From an uncultured Pelagibacteraceae bacterium (GTDB lineage: Bacteria; Pseudomonadota; Alphaproteobacteria; Pelagibacterales; Pelagibacteraceae): a stretch of 46,173 nucleotides of DNA. Numbering within the stretch: the stretch's first letter is position 1; every line of letters begins with the position of its first letter. The position numbers and the translations under genes were made by a program. The notes below the pieces were generated by a model. It had not been told where the DNA came from, searched no databases, and saw only the letters and a list, made by a program, of their open reading frames with translations. Shown here one piece after another: positions 1 to 10,200 of this stretch. The stretch spans positions 1-46,173 of the forward strand of contig CACPEI010000002.1 in the NCBI GenBank assembly GCA_902632875.1. Direction: 5' to 3'.

Positions 1-1400
1 CTAGCCTTTCCTGTTTTTGTAATTGGTATCCAATGTAAAGACGGTGACTGATTTTTTGAGGTAATAATATTTACTCTATCACCATTTCTTAAAATCGTTT
101 GTAGCTCACTCTTATTTCCATTAATTTCACATCCTGTTGCGGTATTGCCAATTTTAGTGTGTACTGCATATGCAAAATCAATTGGAGTTGCATCCTTAGG
201 TAGTTTAATAACTGAGCCTTTGGGTGTAAAACAAAACACATTCTCTTGAAACATTTGAAGTTTAGTATATTCATAAGAATGTTCAGGATTTTCATTTTTT
301 TCAATTATTTCTACCAAATCTTTTAACCAGTCATATTCTTTCCACGTTAACGAATTAAATTTTTCTGAGGATTTATATTGCCAGTGAGAGGCAATACCTC
401 TTTCAGCAAATTCATGCATTTCTTTAGTTCTAATTTGAATTTCAATAGGCTTTTTATTTGATCCAATAACTGCTGTATGAATAGATTTGTATCCATTTAT
501 TTTTGCTGAAGATATATAATCTTTAAATTTACCAGGTATACAGTTATAGTGCTTATGAATAATACCTAAAGTTTTATAACAGTCATCAATACTTTTAAGT
601 ATAATTCTAAAACCTATGATGTCAGTAATTTGCTCAAGTGAAACTCTTTTTTTTTGAACTTTTCTCCAAATTGAAAAAGGAGTTTTTTCTCTACCGTAGA
701 TTTTCGATTTAATATTATTCTGACTTAATAATTCATAAAATTCTGTTGATAAATTTTCAAAAATATCTTTTTTATGTAATTTTATTTCCTCAAGTCTTTT
801 TTGTATCAATGTCCTTGCATCAAGATTTAAAATTTCAAATGAAAGATCCTCAAGCTCATCACGGATTCTGTGCATACCCATTCTATCAGCAAGTGGTGCA
901 TACACCTCCATCGTTTCTTGAGCTATTCTTTTTCGTTTATCTTTTTTCGATATAGCTTTTATCGTTCTCATATTATGTAAACGATCAGCTATTTTCACCA
1001 ACAATACTCTTATATCTTTAGAAGTTGCTAATATTAATTTTCTAAAATTTTCTGCCTTTGAACTTGAGGATGCGGTATTTTCTAAAACAGATATTTTTGT
1101 AACACCATCAACTAAATCAGCAACCTCATCACCAAATTCACCTTTAATGGTCTCGTAAGTTGCATAAGTATCTTCAATAGTATCATGCAACAAACCTGTA
1201 GTAATTGTAGCACTGTCTAATTTTAAATCTGTTAGAATATTTGCAACTTCAATTGGGTGTACTGAGTAAGGATCACCAGAGGCTCTTTTCTGATTACTAT
1301 GAGCTTTTACAGCAAAGTTATATGCTTTATTTAATTTTTCAGGATTTAAAAATTTATTATAATTCTTAACTTTATTTATTAAATCTTCAGAGTTCAACAT
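1..1400 (-). CDS. rsh: RelA/SpoT-family (p)ppGpp synthetase/hydrolase, 3' end cut by window edge
   Basis: Makes and degrades the alarmone (p)ppGpp in the cytoplasm. The frame is open from an ATG at 1400 to the window edge (about 466 codons), so the C-terminal part of the protein lies outside. Visible in order are an N-terminal HD hydrolase domain with GLLHDTIEDT, which carries the HDxxED motif; a synthetase domain with SKIYGREKTPFSIWRK and NGYKSIHTAV; and the start of a TGS domain (FCFTPKGSVIKLPKDATPID). Both catalytic halves look intact, so I infer a bifunctional Rsh enzyme, as is usual in Alphaproteobacteria. It is last in the visible dapA-smpB-folK-rsh run, 23 bp after folK. Whether rpoZ or another gene follows cannot be seen. 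Confidence 0.95.
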   Translation of the reverse strand, partial: MLNSEDLINKVKNYNKFLNPEKLNKAYNFAVKAHSNQKRASGDPYSVHPIEVANILTDLKLDSATITTGLLHDTIEDTYATYETIKGEFGDEVADLVDGVTKISVLENTASSSSKAENFRKLILATSKDIRVLLVKIADRLHNMRTIKAISKKDKRKRIAQETMEVYAPLADRMGMHRIRDELEDLSFEILNLDARTLIQKRLEEIKLHKKDIFENLSTEFYELLSQNNIKSKIYGREKTPFSIWRKVQKKRVSLEQITDIIGFRIILKSIDDCYKTLGIIHKHYNCIPGKFKDYISSAKINGYKSIHTAVIGSNKKPIEIQIRTKEMHEFAERGIASHWQYKSSEKFNSLTWKEYDWLKDLVEIIEKNENPEHSYEYTKLQMFQENVFCFTPKGSVIKLPKDATPIDFAYAVHTKIGNTATGCEINGNKSELQTILRNGDRVNIITSKNQSPSLHWIPITKTGKA

Positions 1401-1423
1401 AACAAATATTATAACACTAAAAA

Positions 1424-1921
1424 TTAAATTTGTTTAATAGATCTTATGTCTTTATTTGATAATGATAATATAAGTTTTTTTATTGAATGCTTTAAAATAG
1501 GATGTCTCCAATCCTTATCCAGCTCATACATAGGCATTAAAACAAAATTTCTTGTGTGCATTCTGGGGTGTGGCAAAATGATGTCACCATCTAACCTTTG
1601 ATTATCATAATCTATTATATCAATATCACAAATTCTGGGTGAATTTTTAGGACCCTTTTTACGTCCCATATCTCTTTCAATTTTTTTACATAATCTTATC
1701 AAATTATCAGGCGACTTAGTTGTAATTATTTTAATAATAATATTAAGAAATTTTGGATCTTTAGTATTTGGCCATGAAAAACTTTCATAATAATTTGATA
1801 CTTTTTCTATAATAATATTATCTTGGCTTAATTTAAATTTAGCTTTCTCAATATTCATCTTTTTATTTCCTAAATTTGATCCTACTCCTAAATAGACATT
1901 TCTAACTAGATTTTCTGACAT
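1424..1921 (-). CDS. folK: 2-amino-4-hydroxy-6-hydroxymethyldihydropteridine pyrophosphokinase
   Basis: Transfers pyrophosphate from ATP to 6-hydroxymethyl-dihydropterin in folate synthesis. The protein opens with the family signature [12 protein letters not shown] and carries the metal/ATP-binding segment CDIDIIDYD followed by [20 protein letters not shown] chose the ATG at 1921 (165 residues). An upstream in-frame ATG at 1975 would add 18 residues with no family similarity that lie inside smpB. The chosen start still overlaps the end of smpB by 20 bp, which suggests translational coupling. Folate made here would supply the THF-dependent sarcosine oxidase encoded in the same window, but that link is inference. 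The position between smpB and rsh is where many alphaproteobacteria carry rpoZ. Confidence 0.92.
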   Translation of the reverse strand: MSENLVRNVYLGVGSNLGNKKMNIEKAKFKLSQDNIIIEKVSNYYESFSWPNTKDPKFLNIIIKIITTKSPDNLIRLCKKIERDMGRKKGPKNSPRICDIDIIDYDNQRLDGDIILPHPRMHTRNFVLMPMYELDKDWRHPILKHSIKKLILSLSNKDIRSIKQI

Positions 1922-2372
1922 ATCTTGCCTTATCACGATTCCAATCCCTATTTTTTTTAACTGCTCTTTTATCAAATTGTTTTTTTCCTTTAGCTACAGC
2001 AAGTTCAATTTTTGCTTTTCCTTTTTTGAAATACATTTTAGTTGGTACAATTGTAAAGCCATCCCTTTGCATCTTTCCAATTAATTTGTTGATCTCTCTT
2101 TTATTAAGCAATAATTTTCTCTCCTCATTTGGGCTATGATTTGAATAACTTGCTTCTTTATAAGAAGATATGTGTGAATTAATCAAAAATAATTCTCCTT
2201 TTTTTTCAATAGCATATGAGTCTGCAATGTTTACTTTGCCATTCCTTACAGATTTTATTTCAGACCCTTTAAGGACTATTCCTGCCTCTAGAAGATCATG
2301 AAAAAAATAATTAAAACTAGCTTTTCTATTTAAACAAATGATCTTTAAACCAACATTGGTTTTTTTATTCAT
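1902..2372 (-). CDS. smpB: SsrA-binding protein SmpB
   Basis: Binds tmRNA and delivers it to stalled ribosomes for trans-translation. Its 156 residues match the usual length. It shows the beta-barrel core ([37 protein letters not shown]) and the basic C-terminal tail ([20 protein letters not shown]) that lies in the mRNA channel on the ribosome. The ATG overlaps the dapA stop by 4 bp (ATGA), so it is probably translated by re-initiation after dapA. The 3' end overlaps folK. dapA-smpB adjacency is common in Alphaproteobacteria. No tmRNA gene is visible in this window. Confidence 0.96.
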   Translation of the reverse strand: MNKKTNVGLKIICLNRKASFNYFFHDLLEAGIVLKGSEIKSVRNGKVNIADSYAIEKKGELFLINSHISSYKEASYSNHSPNEERKLLLNKREINKLIGKMQRDGFTIVPTKMYFKKGKAKIELAVAKGKKQFDKRAVKKNRDWNRDKARYVRKSS

Positions 2373-3253
2373 TTAATTAATTTAGCAGACTGAAGAGCTT
2401 GTCTCACAATTTCTTTTGTTTGATTTGTTACTTTTACAAGTGGCAATCTTACACTATCATCGCAAAGACCTAAAAGTTTTGCAGCATATTTGACAGGACT
2501 TGGATTGCTTTCAACAAACATAGAATGATGAATTGGTTGTAAGATTTTATTTAATCTTTCAGCTTCTTTTTTTTCATTATCGCTTTCTGATTTGGAAAAT
2601 TTTTGAAAATCTGAGCAAAGTTTAGGAGCAATATTAGCTGTTACACTTATTGCACCTACTCCACCTCTTTTATTAAATTCTAATGCATTATCATCATTTC
2701 CTGTTAATTGTATAAATTCTTTGCCCATCTTCTTTAATGTTTTGTCAACTCTGCTTAAATCGCCAGTTGCATCTTTAACGCCTATTATATTTTTTAATTC
2801 GTATAATCTAGCCATTGTTTCTACCGACATATCTATTACTGATCTTCCAGGTATATTATAAATTAGAATTGGAATTCCACATTTGTCATTAATGGCCTTA
2901 TAGTGTTGATATAGTCCTTCCTGTGTTGGTTTGTTGTAATATGGAGTAACAATCAATGCACCATCTGCACCAATTTTTTCTGCATGAGTAGTTAATGATA
3001 TTGCTTCTTCAGTTGAATTTGAACCAGTCCCAGCAAAAACTGGTAACTTGCCGTTACTTTCTTTCACGCATAATTCTATTACTTTTTCGTGTTCATCATG
3101 GCTTAAAGTCGGAGATTCCCCTGTTGTACCAGCAGGAACTAGGCCATTTGTACCATTTTCGATATGAAAATGAATTAACTTGATATAAGTTTCTTCATCA
3201 AGTTTGTCATCTGTAAATGGGGTGACTAAAGCTACATTTGAACCTTTGAACAT
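2369..3253 (-). CDS. dapA: 4-hydroxy-tetrahydrodipicolinate synthase
   Basis: Condenses pyruvate with aspartate semialdehyde, the first committed step to diaminopimelate and lysine. The 294-residue protein has normal family length. It carries the TTGESPT motif (residues 43-49), Tyr106, Tyr132 within ILIYNIPGR, Arg137, and the Schiff-base lysine Lys160 in [11 protein letters not shown]. All catalytic positions I know for the family are present. It heads the minus-strand run and is divergent from the lytic transglycosylase across 43 bp, which must hold both promoters; I see no clear -35/-10 pair for either. The meso-DAP product feeds peptidoglycan, which the divergent gene degrades. Confidence 0.97.
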   Translation of the reverse strand: MFKGSNVALVTPFTDDKLDEETYIKLIHFHIENGTNGLVPAGTTGESPTLSHDEHEKVIELCVKESNGKLPVFAGTGSNSTEEAISLTTHAEKIGADGALIVTPYYNKPTQEGLYQHYKAINDKCGIPILIYNIPGRSVIDMSVETMARLYELKNIIGVKDATGDLSRVDKTLKKMGKEFIQLTGNDDNALEFNKRGGVGAISVTANIAPKLCSDFQKFSKSESDNEKKEAERLNKILQPIHHSMFVESNPSPVKYAAKLLGLCDDSVRLPLVKVTNQTKEIVRQALQSAKLIK

Positions 3254-3296
3254 AAGTACTTATAACATAGTTTAAAGATTCATATAGTAAAAGATT

Positions 3297-5516
3297 ATGT
3301 TTAAAAAATTAATTTTTTTTATCAGTTTAATCATATTAATAAATCTAACAAATTTAACCATAGCTGAGATAATACCATTAAAAAAACCCACACAAACAAA
3401 AATAGAAAAAGAGCAAAAATTATTAATTGATGTTCTTAAACCTCTGCCCAAACCAGTACTTGAAAAAACAATTAAGAAAATAGATAAAAAACCAACTGAA
3501 AAAATAATTTTAAAAGAAAGCAAAAAGCTCGATTTAATTTTACCAAAAAAGAAACCGCTGATAGCGGGATCTAAAAAAATAGAGACAGCAAAAAAATCTA
3601 AGTATTATAGTAAAAAAGATTTTGCTTTAGCTAAAAAGGCAATTTTAGAAATGAAACAAGCCAAATGGCCAAATGCTTTAAAAACAGCAAAAAAGGCAAA
3701 AGATAAATCAATATATAATTTTATACAATGGAGACATCTTTTAACCAAAGGTAACAAGGCTACATTTTATGAATATAAAACCTTTATTGATAAGAATGAA
3801 GATTTTCCAAGAATAGGCAGAGTCAAATATCTAGCAGAACATAAATTATCAACTGACACTATTTCACCAAAAAAAATCATAGATTGGTTTGGCTTTGAAG
3901 AGCCTCTAAGTGGTTTTGGAAAAATGATATTAGGTGAAAGTTTTATCTTAATTGGTAATTCATCAAAAGGAATATCCCTGATAAAGGAAGGATGGATTTC
4001 AGCAGAATTGACTAAATCTGAATTAAGATTTTATCGAAAAAAGTTTAAAAAATATTTAAATGCAGATGATTACATAAAAAGAGCAGATTATCTTGCATGG
4101 AATAATAAATATTGGGATTTGAAAAGATTGCTAAGATATTTACCCAAAGATTATGAGTTGCTCTATACAGCACGACAATTGTTAATGAGTAAATCTTATG
4201 GAGTAGATAACGCTATTTCAAAAGTTCCAGCAAAATTTAAAAATGATGCGGGTTTAAATTACGACAGATTAAAATGGAGAAGAAAAAGAGGAAGAGTTGA
4301 TAGCTCTGTTGAAATTTTGGTAAATATTAAAAATACTAAAGATTATTTAGTTAGACCTGATAAGTGGTGGTTTGAAAGAGAAATCATTTCAAGATCATTA
4401 ATCTATAAAAAGAAATATGCATTAGCTTATAAAATTACAAGTAATCATGCTTTGACTGATGGACCTGAGTATGCAGCTGCAGAGTGGATGAGCGGGTGGA
4501 TAGCATTAAGTTTCTTAGATGATCCTCTATTAGCTAAGGATCATTTTGAAAATTTTTATAACAATGTTGGTTATCCAATAAGTACATCTAGAGGAGCCTA
4601 TTGGTTAGCCAAAACTTATCAAAAACTTGGTCAAAATGTATTAGCCAATGAATGGTTTGGTAAAGCATCTAATTTTCTAACTACATATTATGGTCAGTTA
4701 GCTTTTATGGAACTAAATCCCAATCAACCTTTTGAATTATCTAAAGATGCTGAAGTTTCAAAAGAATATAGAGACTACTTCTTTAAAAAAGAATTAGTCA
4801 AAACGATTTATCTTCTTGATGAACTTAATGAAGATAAATATACAAAACATATTTTAAGACATTTGGCTAATGATGATATAAATAATGGTAGTGAAGTTTT
4901 AGCAGCAGAATTAGCAACTAGCATTGATAGATTTGATTTTGCCATTCAAATAGCCAAAATTGCATCCTACGAAAAAAGATTTCATAACAAATTTAATTAT
5001 CCAATTATAAGCACACCCAATTATATAAATGGAAGAAAAATTCCTGATACAGCATTTATATTATCAATAATAAGACAGGAAAGTGAATTTGATTTAAGTG
5101 CTAATAGTCACGCAGGAGCAAAAGGACTAATGCAACTCATGCCTTACACGGCAAAAGTAGTTGCTAAACAAGCAAAACTTCCTTATTCAAAATCTAGATT
5201 AACTAAAGATGCAGAATATAATATTAATTTAGGTTCCCACTATATAGCTGGCCTAATTCTAGAATATGATGGTGCCTATCCATTTGCAATAGCGGCTTAT
5301 AATGCTGGACCTAAGAGAGTCAGATATTGGAAAAAAATAAATAAAAATCCACAAAAGAACCAAATTGATTATGTAAATTGGATTGAATTAATCAAATTTA
5401 AAGAAACAAGGAATTATGTGCAAAGAGTACTGGAGAACTACAACGTCTATCGTTATATTTTAGCTCAAAAGCCAGTTACAATGATAAACTTCTTTAAGGA
5501 TGATCCTTTGTACTAA
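3297..5516 (+). CDS. slt: Soluble lytic murein transglycosylase (Slt70-like)
   Basis: Cleaves the MurNAc-GlcNAc bond of peptidoglycan to give 1,6-anhydroMurNAc ends in the periplasm. The 739 residues begin with a signal peptide (hydrophobic residues 5-22, then TIAEI). A lysine/proline-rich linker follows, then a long alpha-helical superhelix region (about 110-560), and the C-terminal SLT domain. The catalytic glutamate is Glu595 in IIRQESEF, followed by AKGLMQLMPYTA and AIAAYNAGPKRV, as in Slt70. The lysine-rich stretch at about residues 30-100 is longer than usual and probably disordered. The gene ends 3 bp from the 3' end of the convergent tRNA-Ser gene. Confidence 0.93.
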   Translation: MFKKLIFFISLIILINLTNLTIAEIIPLKKPTQTKIEKEQKLLIDVLKPLPKPVLEKTIKKIDKKPTEKIILKESKKLDLILPKKKPLIAGSKKIETAKKSKYYSKKDFALAKKAILEMKQAKWPNALKTAKKAKDKSIYNFIQWRHLLTKGNKATFYEYKTFIDKNEDFPRIGRVKYLAEHKLSTDTISPKKIIDWFGFEEPLSGFGKMILGESFILIGNSSKGISLIKEGWISAELTKSELRFYRKKFKKYLNADDYIKRADYLAWNNKYWDLKRLLRYLPKDYELLYTARQLLMSKSYGVDNAISKVPAKFKNDAGLNYDRLKWRRKRGRVDSSVEILVNIKNTKDYLVRPDKWWFEREIISRSLIYKKKYALAYKITSNHALTDGPEYAAAEWMSGWIALSFLDDPLLAKDHFENFYNNVGYPISTSRGAYWLAKTYQKLGQNVLANEWFGKASNFLTTYYGQLAFMELNPNQPFELSKDAEVSKEYRDYFFKKELVKTIYLLDELNEDKYTKHILRHLANDDINNGSEVLAAELATSIDRFDFAIQIAKIASYEKRFHNKFNYPIISTPNYINGRKIPDTAFILSIIRQESEFDLSANSHAGAKGLMQLMPYTAKVVAKQAKLPYSKSRLTKDAEYNINLGSHYIAGLILEYDGAYPFAIAAYNAGPKRVRYWKKINKNPQKNQIDYVNWIELIKFKETRNYVQRVLENYNVYRYILAQKPVTMINFFKDDPLY

Positions 5517-5519
5517 AAA

Positions 5520-5611
5520 TGGCGGAAGAGGAGGGATTCGAACCCTCGGTACAAGTTTCCTCGCACGGTCATTTAGCAAACGACTGGTTTCAGCCTCTCA
5601 CCCACTCTTCC
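5520..5611 (-). tRNA. tRNA-Ser (anticodon GCU)
   Basis: The minus strand folds into a class II tRNA of 92 nt. The acceptor stem GGAAGAG pairs perfectly with CTCTTCC, with discriminator G and a genome-encoded CCA. The D stem is GGT/ACC. The anticodon stem GTCGT/ATGAC (one G-U pair) encloses loop TTGCTAA with anticodon GCT. A long variable arm follows, and the T arm is GAGGG-TTCGAAT-CCCTC. The long variable arm and GCU anticodon mark it as the serine tRNA reading AGC and AGU. Its CCA lies only 3 bp from the stop codon of the convergent slt gene. The sequence upstream of its 5' end is the soxB promoter region. Confidence 0.95.
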
Positions 5612-5630
5612 AATAAATTTGTCACTTCTG

Positions 5631-5675
5631 ATTGTATTGAATAATCAATATTTATAAAGTAATTATTCAATAATT
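5631..5675. promoter_or_regulatory. Inverted repeat and possible promoter region between tRNA-Ser and soxB
   Basis: A perfect 11-bp inverted repeat, TATTGAATAAT at 5635-5645 and ATTATTCAATA at 5662-5672, encloses 16 bases and ends 3 bases before the soxB ATG. Inside it, TATAAA at 5653-5658 with TTGTAT at 5632-5637 (15-base spacing) is a weak soxB promoter candidate. On the minus strand TACAAT (complement of 5631-5636) is a possible -10 for tRNA-Ser. The arrangement would suit an operator or a start-occluding hairpin. The repeat is seen; its function is inference. Confidence 0.4.
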
Positions 5676-6929
5676 ATGAAAAATAAGTATTCAATATTTT
5701 CACTTGTTAAAAACGCTTTTTCTTACCATGAAAATTGGGAGAAAGCTTGGAAAGATCCTGAGCCTAAAAAAGAATATGATACAGTAATAGTCGGCGGTGG
5801 AGGACATGGTCTTGCAACTGCTTATTACCTGGCAAAAAAACACAACATGAAGAATATTGCTGTTGTTGAAAAAGGTTGGATAGGTGGTGGTAATACCGGG
5901 AGAAATACTACAATAATTAGATCTAATTATTTATGGGATGCAAGTGCAGGTCTTTACGATCATGCTCTTAAAATTTGGGAAGGTTTATCTCAAGAATTAA
6001 ATTATAATGTTATGTTTAGTCAAAGAGGAGTTATGAATCTTGCACATAATTTACAAGATGTAAGAGATTTAAAAAGAAGAACGCACGCAAATAGATTGAA
6101 TGGTATTGATGCAGTTTATTTAAATACCGAAGAAGTTAAAAAATTTTGTCCAATTATAAATACGTCACAGGATATTCGTTATCCAGTTTTAGGCGGAACT
6201 CTTCAAAGAAGAGCCGGAACAGCGAGGCATGATGCTGTTGCTTGGGGATATGCAAGAGGTGCTGATGAAATGGGTGTTGATATAATTCAAAATTGTGAAG
6301 TAAAAGGAATAAAAAGAGATGGTGATACGATTGAAGGAATTGAAACAACTAAAGGATTTATCAAAACAAAAAAAATTGGAGTTGTAGCAGCTGGTCACTC
6401 CAGTGTAATAGCGAATATGGCTGGATTGAAATTACCTTTGGAGAGTAAACCACTTCAAGCTTTAGTATCTGAACCAGTAAAACCGATAATAGATACAGTT
6501 GTAATGTCTAACGCTGTTCATGCATATGTCAGCCAATCTGATAAAGGAGAATTGGTTATTGGAGCAGGAACTGATGATTATGTATCTTACTCTCAAAAGG
6601 GAAGTCATGATATTGTGGAAGGAACTTTAAATGCAATTTTAGAACTATATCCAATATTTAGCAGAATGAGAATGCTTCGTCAGTGGGGTGGAATAGTTGA
6701 CATATGTCCTGATGCAAGTCCAATCATAAGTAAAACGTCAATTAAGGGTTTGTACTTTAATTGTGGTTGGGGAACTGGAGGTTTTAAAGCTACACCTGGC
6801 TCAGGAGATTTATTTGCTCACACAATTGCGAATGACGAACCTCATAAATTAAATGCTGCCTTTAATATTAATAGATTTGTAAGTGGAGATCTAGTTGATG
6901 AACATGGTGCAGCTGCTGTTGCACACTAA
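5676..6929 (+). CDS. soxB: Sarcosine oxidase subunit beta
   Basis: The flavin subunit of heterotetrameric sarcosine oxidase, which oxidises the N-methyl group of sarcosine with O2 to give glycine, methylene-THF and H2O2 in the cytoplasm. The 417 residues match the family. The FAD-binding Rossmann motif is [11 protein letters not shown] (about 37-47). His185 in [11 protein letters not shown] corresponds to the histidine that carries covalent FMN, and the conserved [12 protein letters not shown] lies near the C-terminus. The ATG at 5676 leaves a typical N-terminal extension before the Rossmann fold. It is the first gene of soxBDAG and its stop overlaps the soxD start by one base (TAATG). The inverted repeat directly upstream may control it. 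Confidence 0.95.
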   Translation: MKNKYSIFSLVKNAFSYHENWEKAWKDPEPKKEYDTVIVGGGGHGLATAYYLAKKHNMKNIAVVEKGWIGGGNTGRNTTIIRSNYLWDASAGLYDHALKIWEGLSQELNYNVMFSQRGVMNLAHNLQDVRDLKRRTHANRLNGIDAVYLNTEEVKKFCPIINTSQDIRYPVLGGTLQRRAGTARHDAVAWGYARGADEMGVDIIQNCEVKGIKRDGDTIEGIETTKGFIKTKKIGVVAAGHSSVIANMAGLKLPLESKPLQALVSEPVKPIIDTVVMSNAVHAYVSQSDKGELVIGAGTDDYVSYSQKGSHDIVEGTLNAILELYPIFSRMRMLRQWGGIVDICPDASPIISKTSIKGLYFNCGWGTGGFKATPGSGDLFAHTIANDEPHKLNAAFNINRFVSGDLVDEHGAAAVAH

Positions 6930-7204
6930 TGTTTTTAATTAATTGTCCTTTTTGCGGTGAGAGAGAACAAAGCGAATTTAAAGCTGGTGGTGAAGCACAT
7001 ATTGTAAGGCCAAAACAACCTACAGAACTAAGTGATGATGAATGGGCAGAATATTTGTTCATGAGAAAAAATATAAAAGGAATTCAGTTTGAAAGATGGA
7101 ATCATGTTCATGGTTGTAGAAAATGGTTCAATATGATTAGGGATACGTCAAACGACCAAATAAAAGCTGTATACAAAATGGGTGAAAAACCACCAGTAAA
7201 GTAA
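6929..7204 (+). CDS. soxD: Sarcosine oxidase subunit delta
   Basis: Small zinc-binding subunit of heterotetrameric sarcosine oxidase. The 91 residues hold Cys6 and Cys9 (INCPFCGERE) with His59 and Cys63 (WNHVHGCRKWFN), the spacing expected of the zinc site in this subunit, so metal binding should be intact. It sits between soxB (1-base overlap) and soxA (no gap), the standard B-D-A-G order. This tight packing suggests translational coupling and balanced stoichiometry. Confidence 0.95.
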   Translation: MFLINCPFCGEREQSEFKAGGEAHIVRPKQPTELSDDEWAEYLFMRKNIKGIQFERWNHVHGCRKWFNMIRDTSNDQIKAVYKMGEKPPVK

Positions 7205-10200
7205 ATGACTAATAATTTAAGATTTAAAACAAGCAAATTTATTGATGAAACTTATCGGGTTTCTTTTAAATTTAATAACAAAACATATTTTGGTTTTAAA
7301 GGTGATACTCTAGCATCAGCTTTATTGGCTAATGGCATTCATCTTGTTGGACGAAGTTTCAAATATCATAGACCTCGAGGAATTATGACATCAGGTTCTG
7401 AAGAACCAAATGCAATTATTCAATTGCATGATAATTCCTCAAGAACTGAACCAAATGTAAGAGCTACAGAGGTTGAAATTTATGAAGGTTTAGTTGCATC
7501 TAGTCAAAATTGTTGGCCTAGCGTTAATTTTGATATTGGCGGAATTAATAATCTATTATCCCCTATCTTACCTGCGGGTTTTTATTATAAAACTTTTATG
7601 TGGCCTGCAAGTTTCTGGGAAAAGTATGAATACTTTATTAGAAAATCTGCAGGTTTAGGTAAATCACCTAAAGTCGCCGATCCAGACATATATGAACATA
7701 ATTATATTCATTGTGATATTTTAGTTATCGGAGCAGGTATATCAGGAATAATGGCAGCTAAAATGGCAGCTAAAAATGGTTTTAAAACTCTTTTAGTTGA
7801 TGAAAAATCTTATTTGGGCGGATCATCTATTTATGACAACTCAGAATTTTCAAAAATTAATAATCAAACAACAAGCTCATGGTTAGAAAAAGAAATCAAT
7901 GAAATATCTAAAATAGAAAATTTAGAAATAAAAACAAGAACTAGCGTTGCAGCATTTCATGGATACAATTTTTTATTAGCTCGTGAAAACCTAACTGATC
8001 ATTTACCAATTAATCAAAGAGCAAACAAAGTAAGACAAAAATTATTAAAAATTAGAGCCAAAAAGGTAATCACTGCCACTGGTTCCATAGAAAGGCCTTT
8101 AATATTTAACAATAATGATCGCCCAGGGATACTATTATCTTCAGCAATTAAAAAATATATTGATTTATATGGTGTGGCTTGTGGTGAAAATAATATTCTT
8201 TTTACCAATAACGATACGGCATATGAAACTGCCATAAGTTTAATTCAAAGAGGAATTAAGATTAATGCAATAATTGATAATAGAGAACAAATTGACTCTA
8301 AAATTTCATACGAAGTTGAGAAAAATAATATTAAAATTCATAAAGGTTATACTGTTGTTGATACTTACGGATATAGAAGAATTAATAAAATATCCATCAT
8401 GAAACTTTCAAAAGATGGTCAAACAGTTATTGGTGACAAAACTAAGTTGAATTGTGATTGTTTAGGTGTATCTGGTGGTTGGACACCAGCAGTACACTTG
8501 TTTACACAATCAGGGGGTAAATTAAAATTTAGAGAGGAAGATCAAGCCTTCATTCCTGATGTTTATCCCTCAGATCAAATAAGTATTGGATCTTGTAATG
8601 GAGACTTTGGTTTAGAGGAAATAATAAAGAATACCTTATCTTCTATTAAAAAGTTTCTTGATATTGATAATTCTGAATACAAAACTGTTGAAACTATCTC
8701 AAGTTTAAATCAATCAAAGAGAAATATTTGGTTATTACCATCTGATAAAAGCATAGGGAAAACCAAATCTTTTGTTGATTATCAAAATGATGCAACAGCA
8801 AAAGATATTAAATTAGCTCTAAGAGAAGGGTTTAGATCTATAGAACATGTAAAAAGATACACTACTACAGGTATGGGAACTGATCAGGGTAAACTTGGTA
8901 ATATGCATGCTTTAGGAATTATTTCAGAAACAGCGGGAACTAAAATGGGTGAACACGGAACTACAACTTTTAGACCTCCTTATACACCTCTTACTTTTGG
9001 AACTATTGTTGGAAGAAATGTGGGAGAATTTTTTGATATTGTCAGACGAACTCCGATGCATGATTGGCACGTAGCAAACAATGCTCAGTTTGAGAACGTT
9101 GGTCAGTGGAAAAGAGCTTGGTACTATCCTAAAAACAACGAAAATATGCATCAAGCTGTTCAAAGAGAGAGTAAAGCAGCTAGAGACTCTGCAGGTATTC
9201 TGGATGCATCTACATTAGGAAAAATTGATATTCAGGGTACTGATGCCTCAGAATTTTTAAATCGTGTTTATACTAATGCGTGGTCAAAACTAGCAGTGGG
9301 TAAATGTCGTTATGGTTTAATGCTTAATGAAGATGGAATGGTTTATGATGATGGTGTTACAACTAGACTAGATGAAAATCATTATATTATGACCACCACT
9401 ACTGGTGGTGCGGCTAATGTATTAGGAAAACTTGAAGACTATCTTCAAACAGAATGGCCTGAATTAGATGTTTATTTATCATCTGTAACTGATCATTATG
9501 CTACAATAAGTGTGTGTGGTCCTAATAGTAAAAAAATCATTTCAAAAGTTATGCCTGATTTAGATCTTTCTGATGAAAAGTTTCCACATATGTCATTCAA
9601 AAATGCAAAAATAGATAATATCAAATGTAGAGTGATGAGGATTAGTTTTACTGGAGAACATAGTTATGAAATTAATATCCAATCAAACTTTGGTAAATCT
9701 GTTTGGGAAAAATGTATAGAAGCTGGTAAAGATTTTAATATTACGCCCTATGGAACCGAAACAATGCATTTATTAAGGGCGGAGAAAGGTTTTATAATTG
9801 TTGGACAAGATACTGATGCAACAATGACCCCAATTGATTTACAAATGGATTGGATAGTCAGCAAAAAAAAATACGATTTTGTTGGAAAAAGATCATTATA
9901 TAGATCAGATACAATTAGGGAAAATAGAAAACAATTAGTTGGTTTATTGACAGAAAATCCTGAGGAAGTTTTGGAAGAAGGCGCACAGATAGTTGCTGAT
10001 ATAAAAAAATCACCTATTGAAATGCTTGGTCATGTAACCTCAAGTTATTACAGCCCAAATTTAAAAAAGTCGATCGCATTAGGTGTTGTAAAAGGTGGAA
10101 AAAACATGCTGGGGCAAAAATTGATCATACCAATGGAAAATAAGAATATTAATGTAACTGTAGCTGATCCAGTTTTTTTAGATAAAGAAGGTGAAAGATT

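Noticed and set aside
1408..1413. Perfect TATAAT box between folK and rsh on the minus strand
   Set aside because: No -35 hexamer at a suitable distance; in such AT-rich DNA a lone -10 box is expected by chance.
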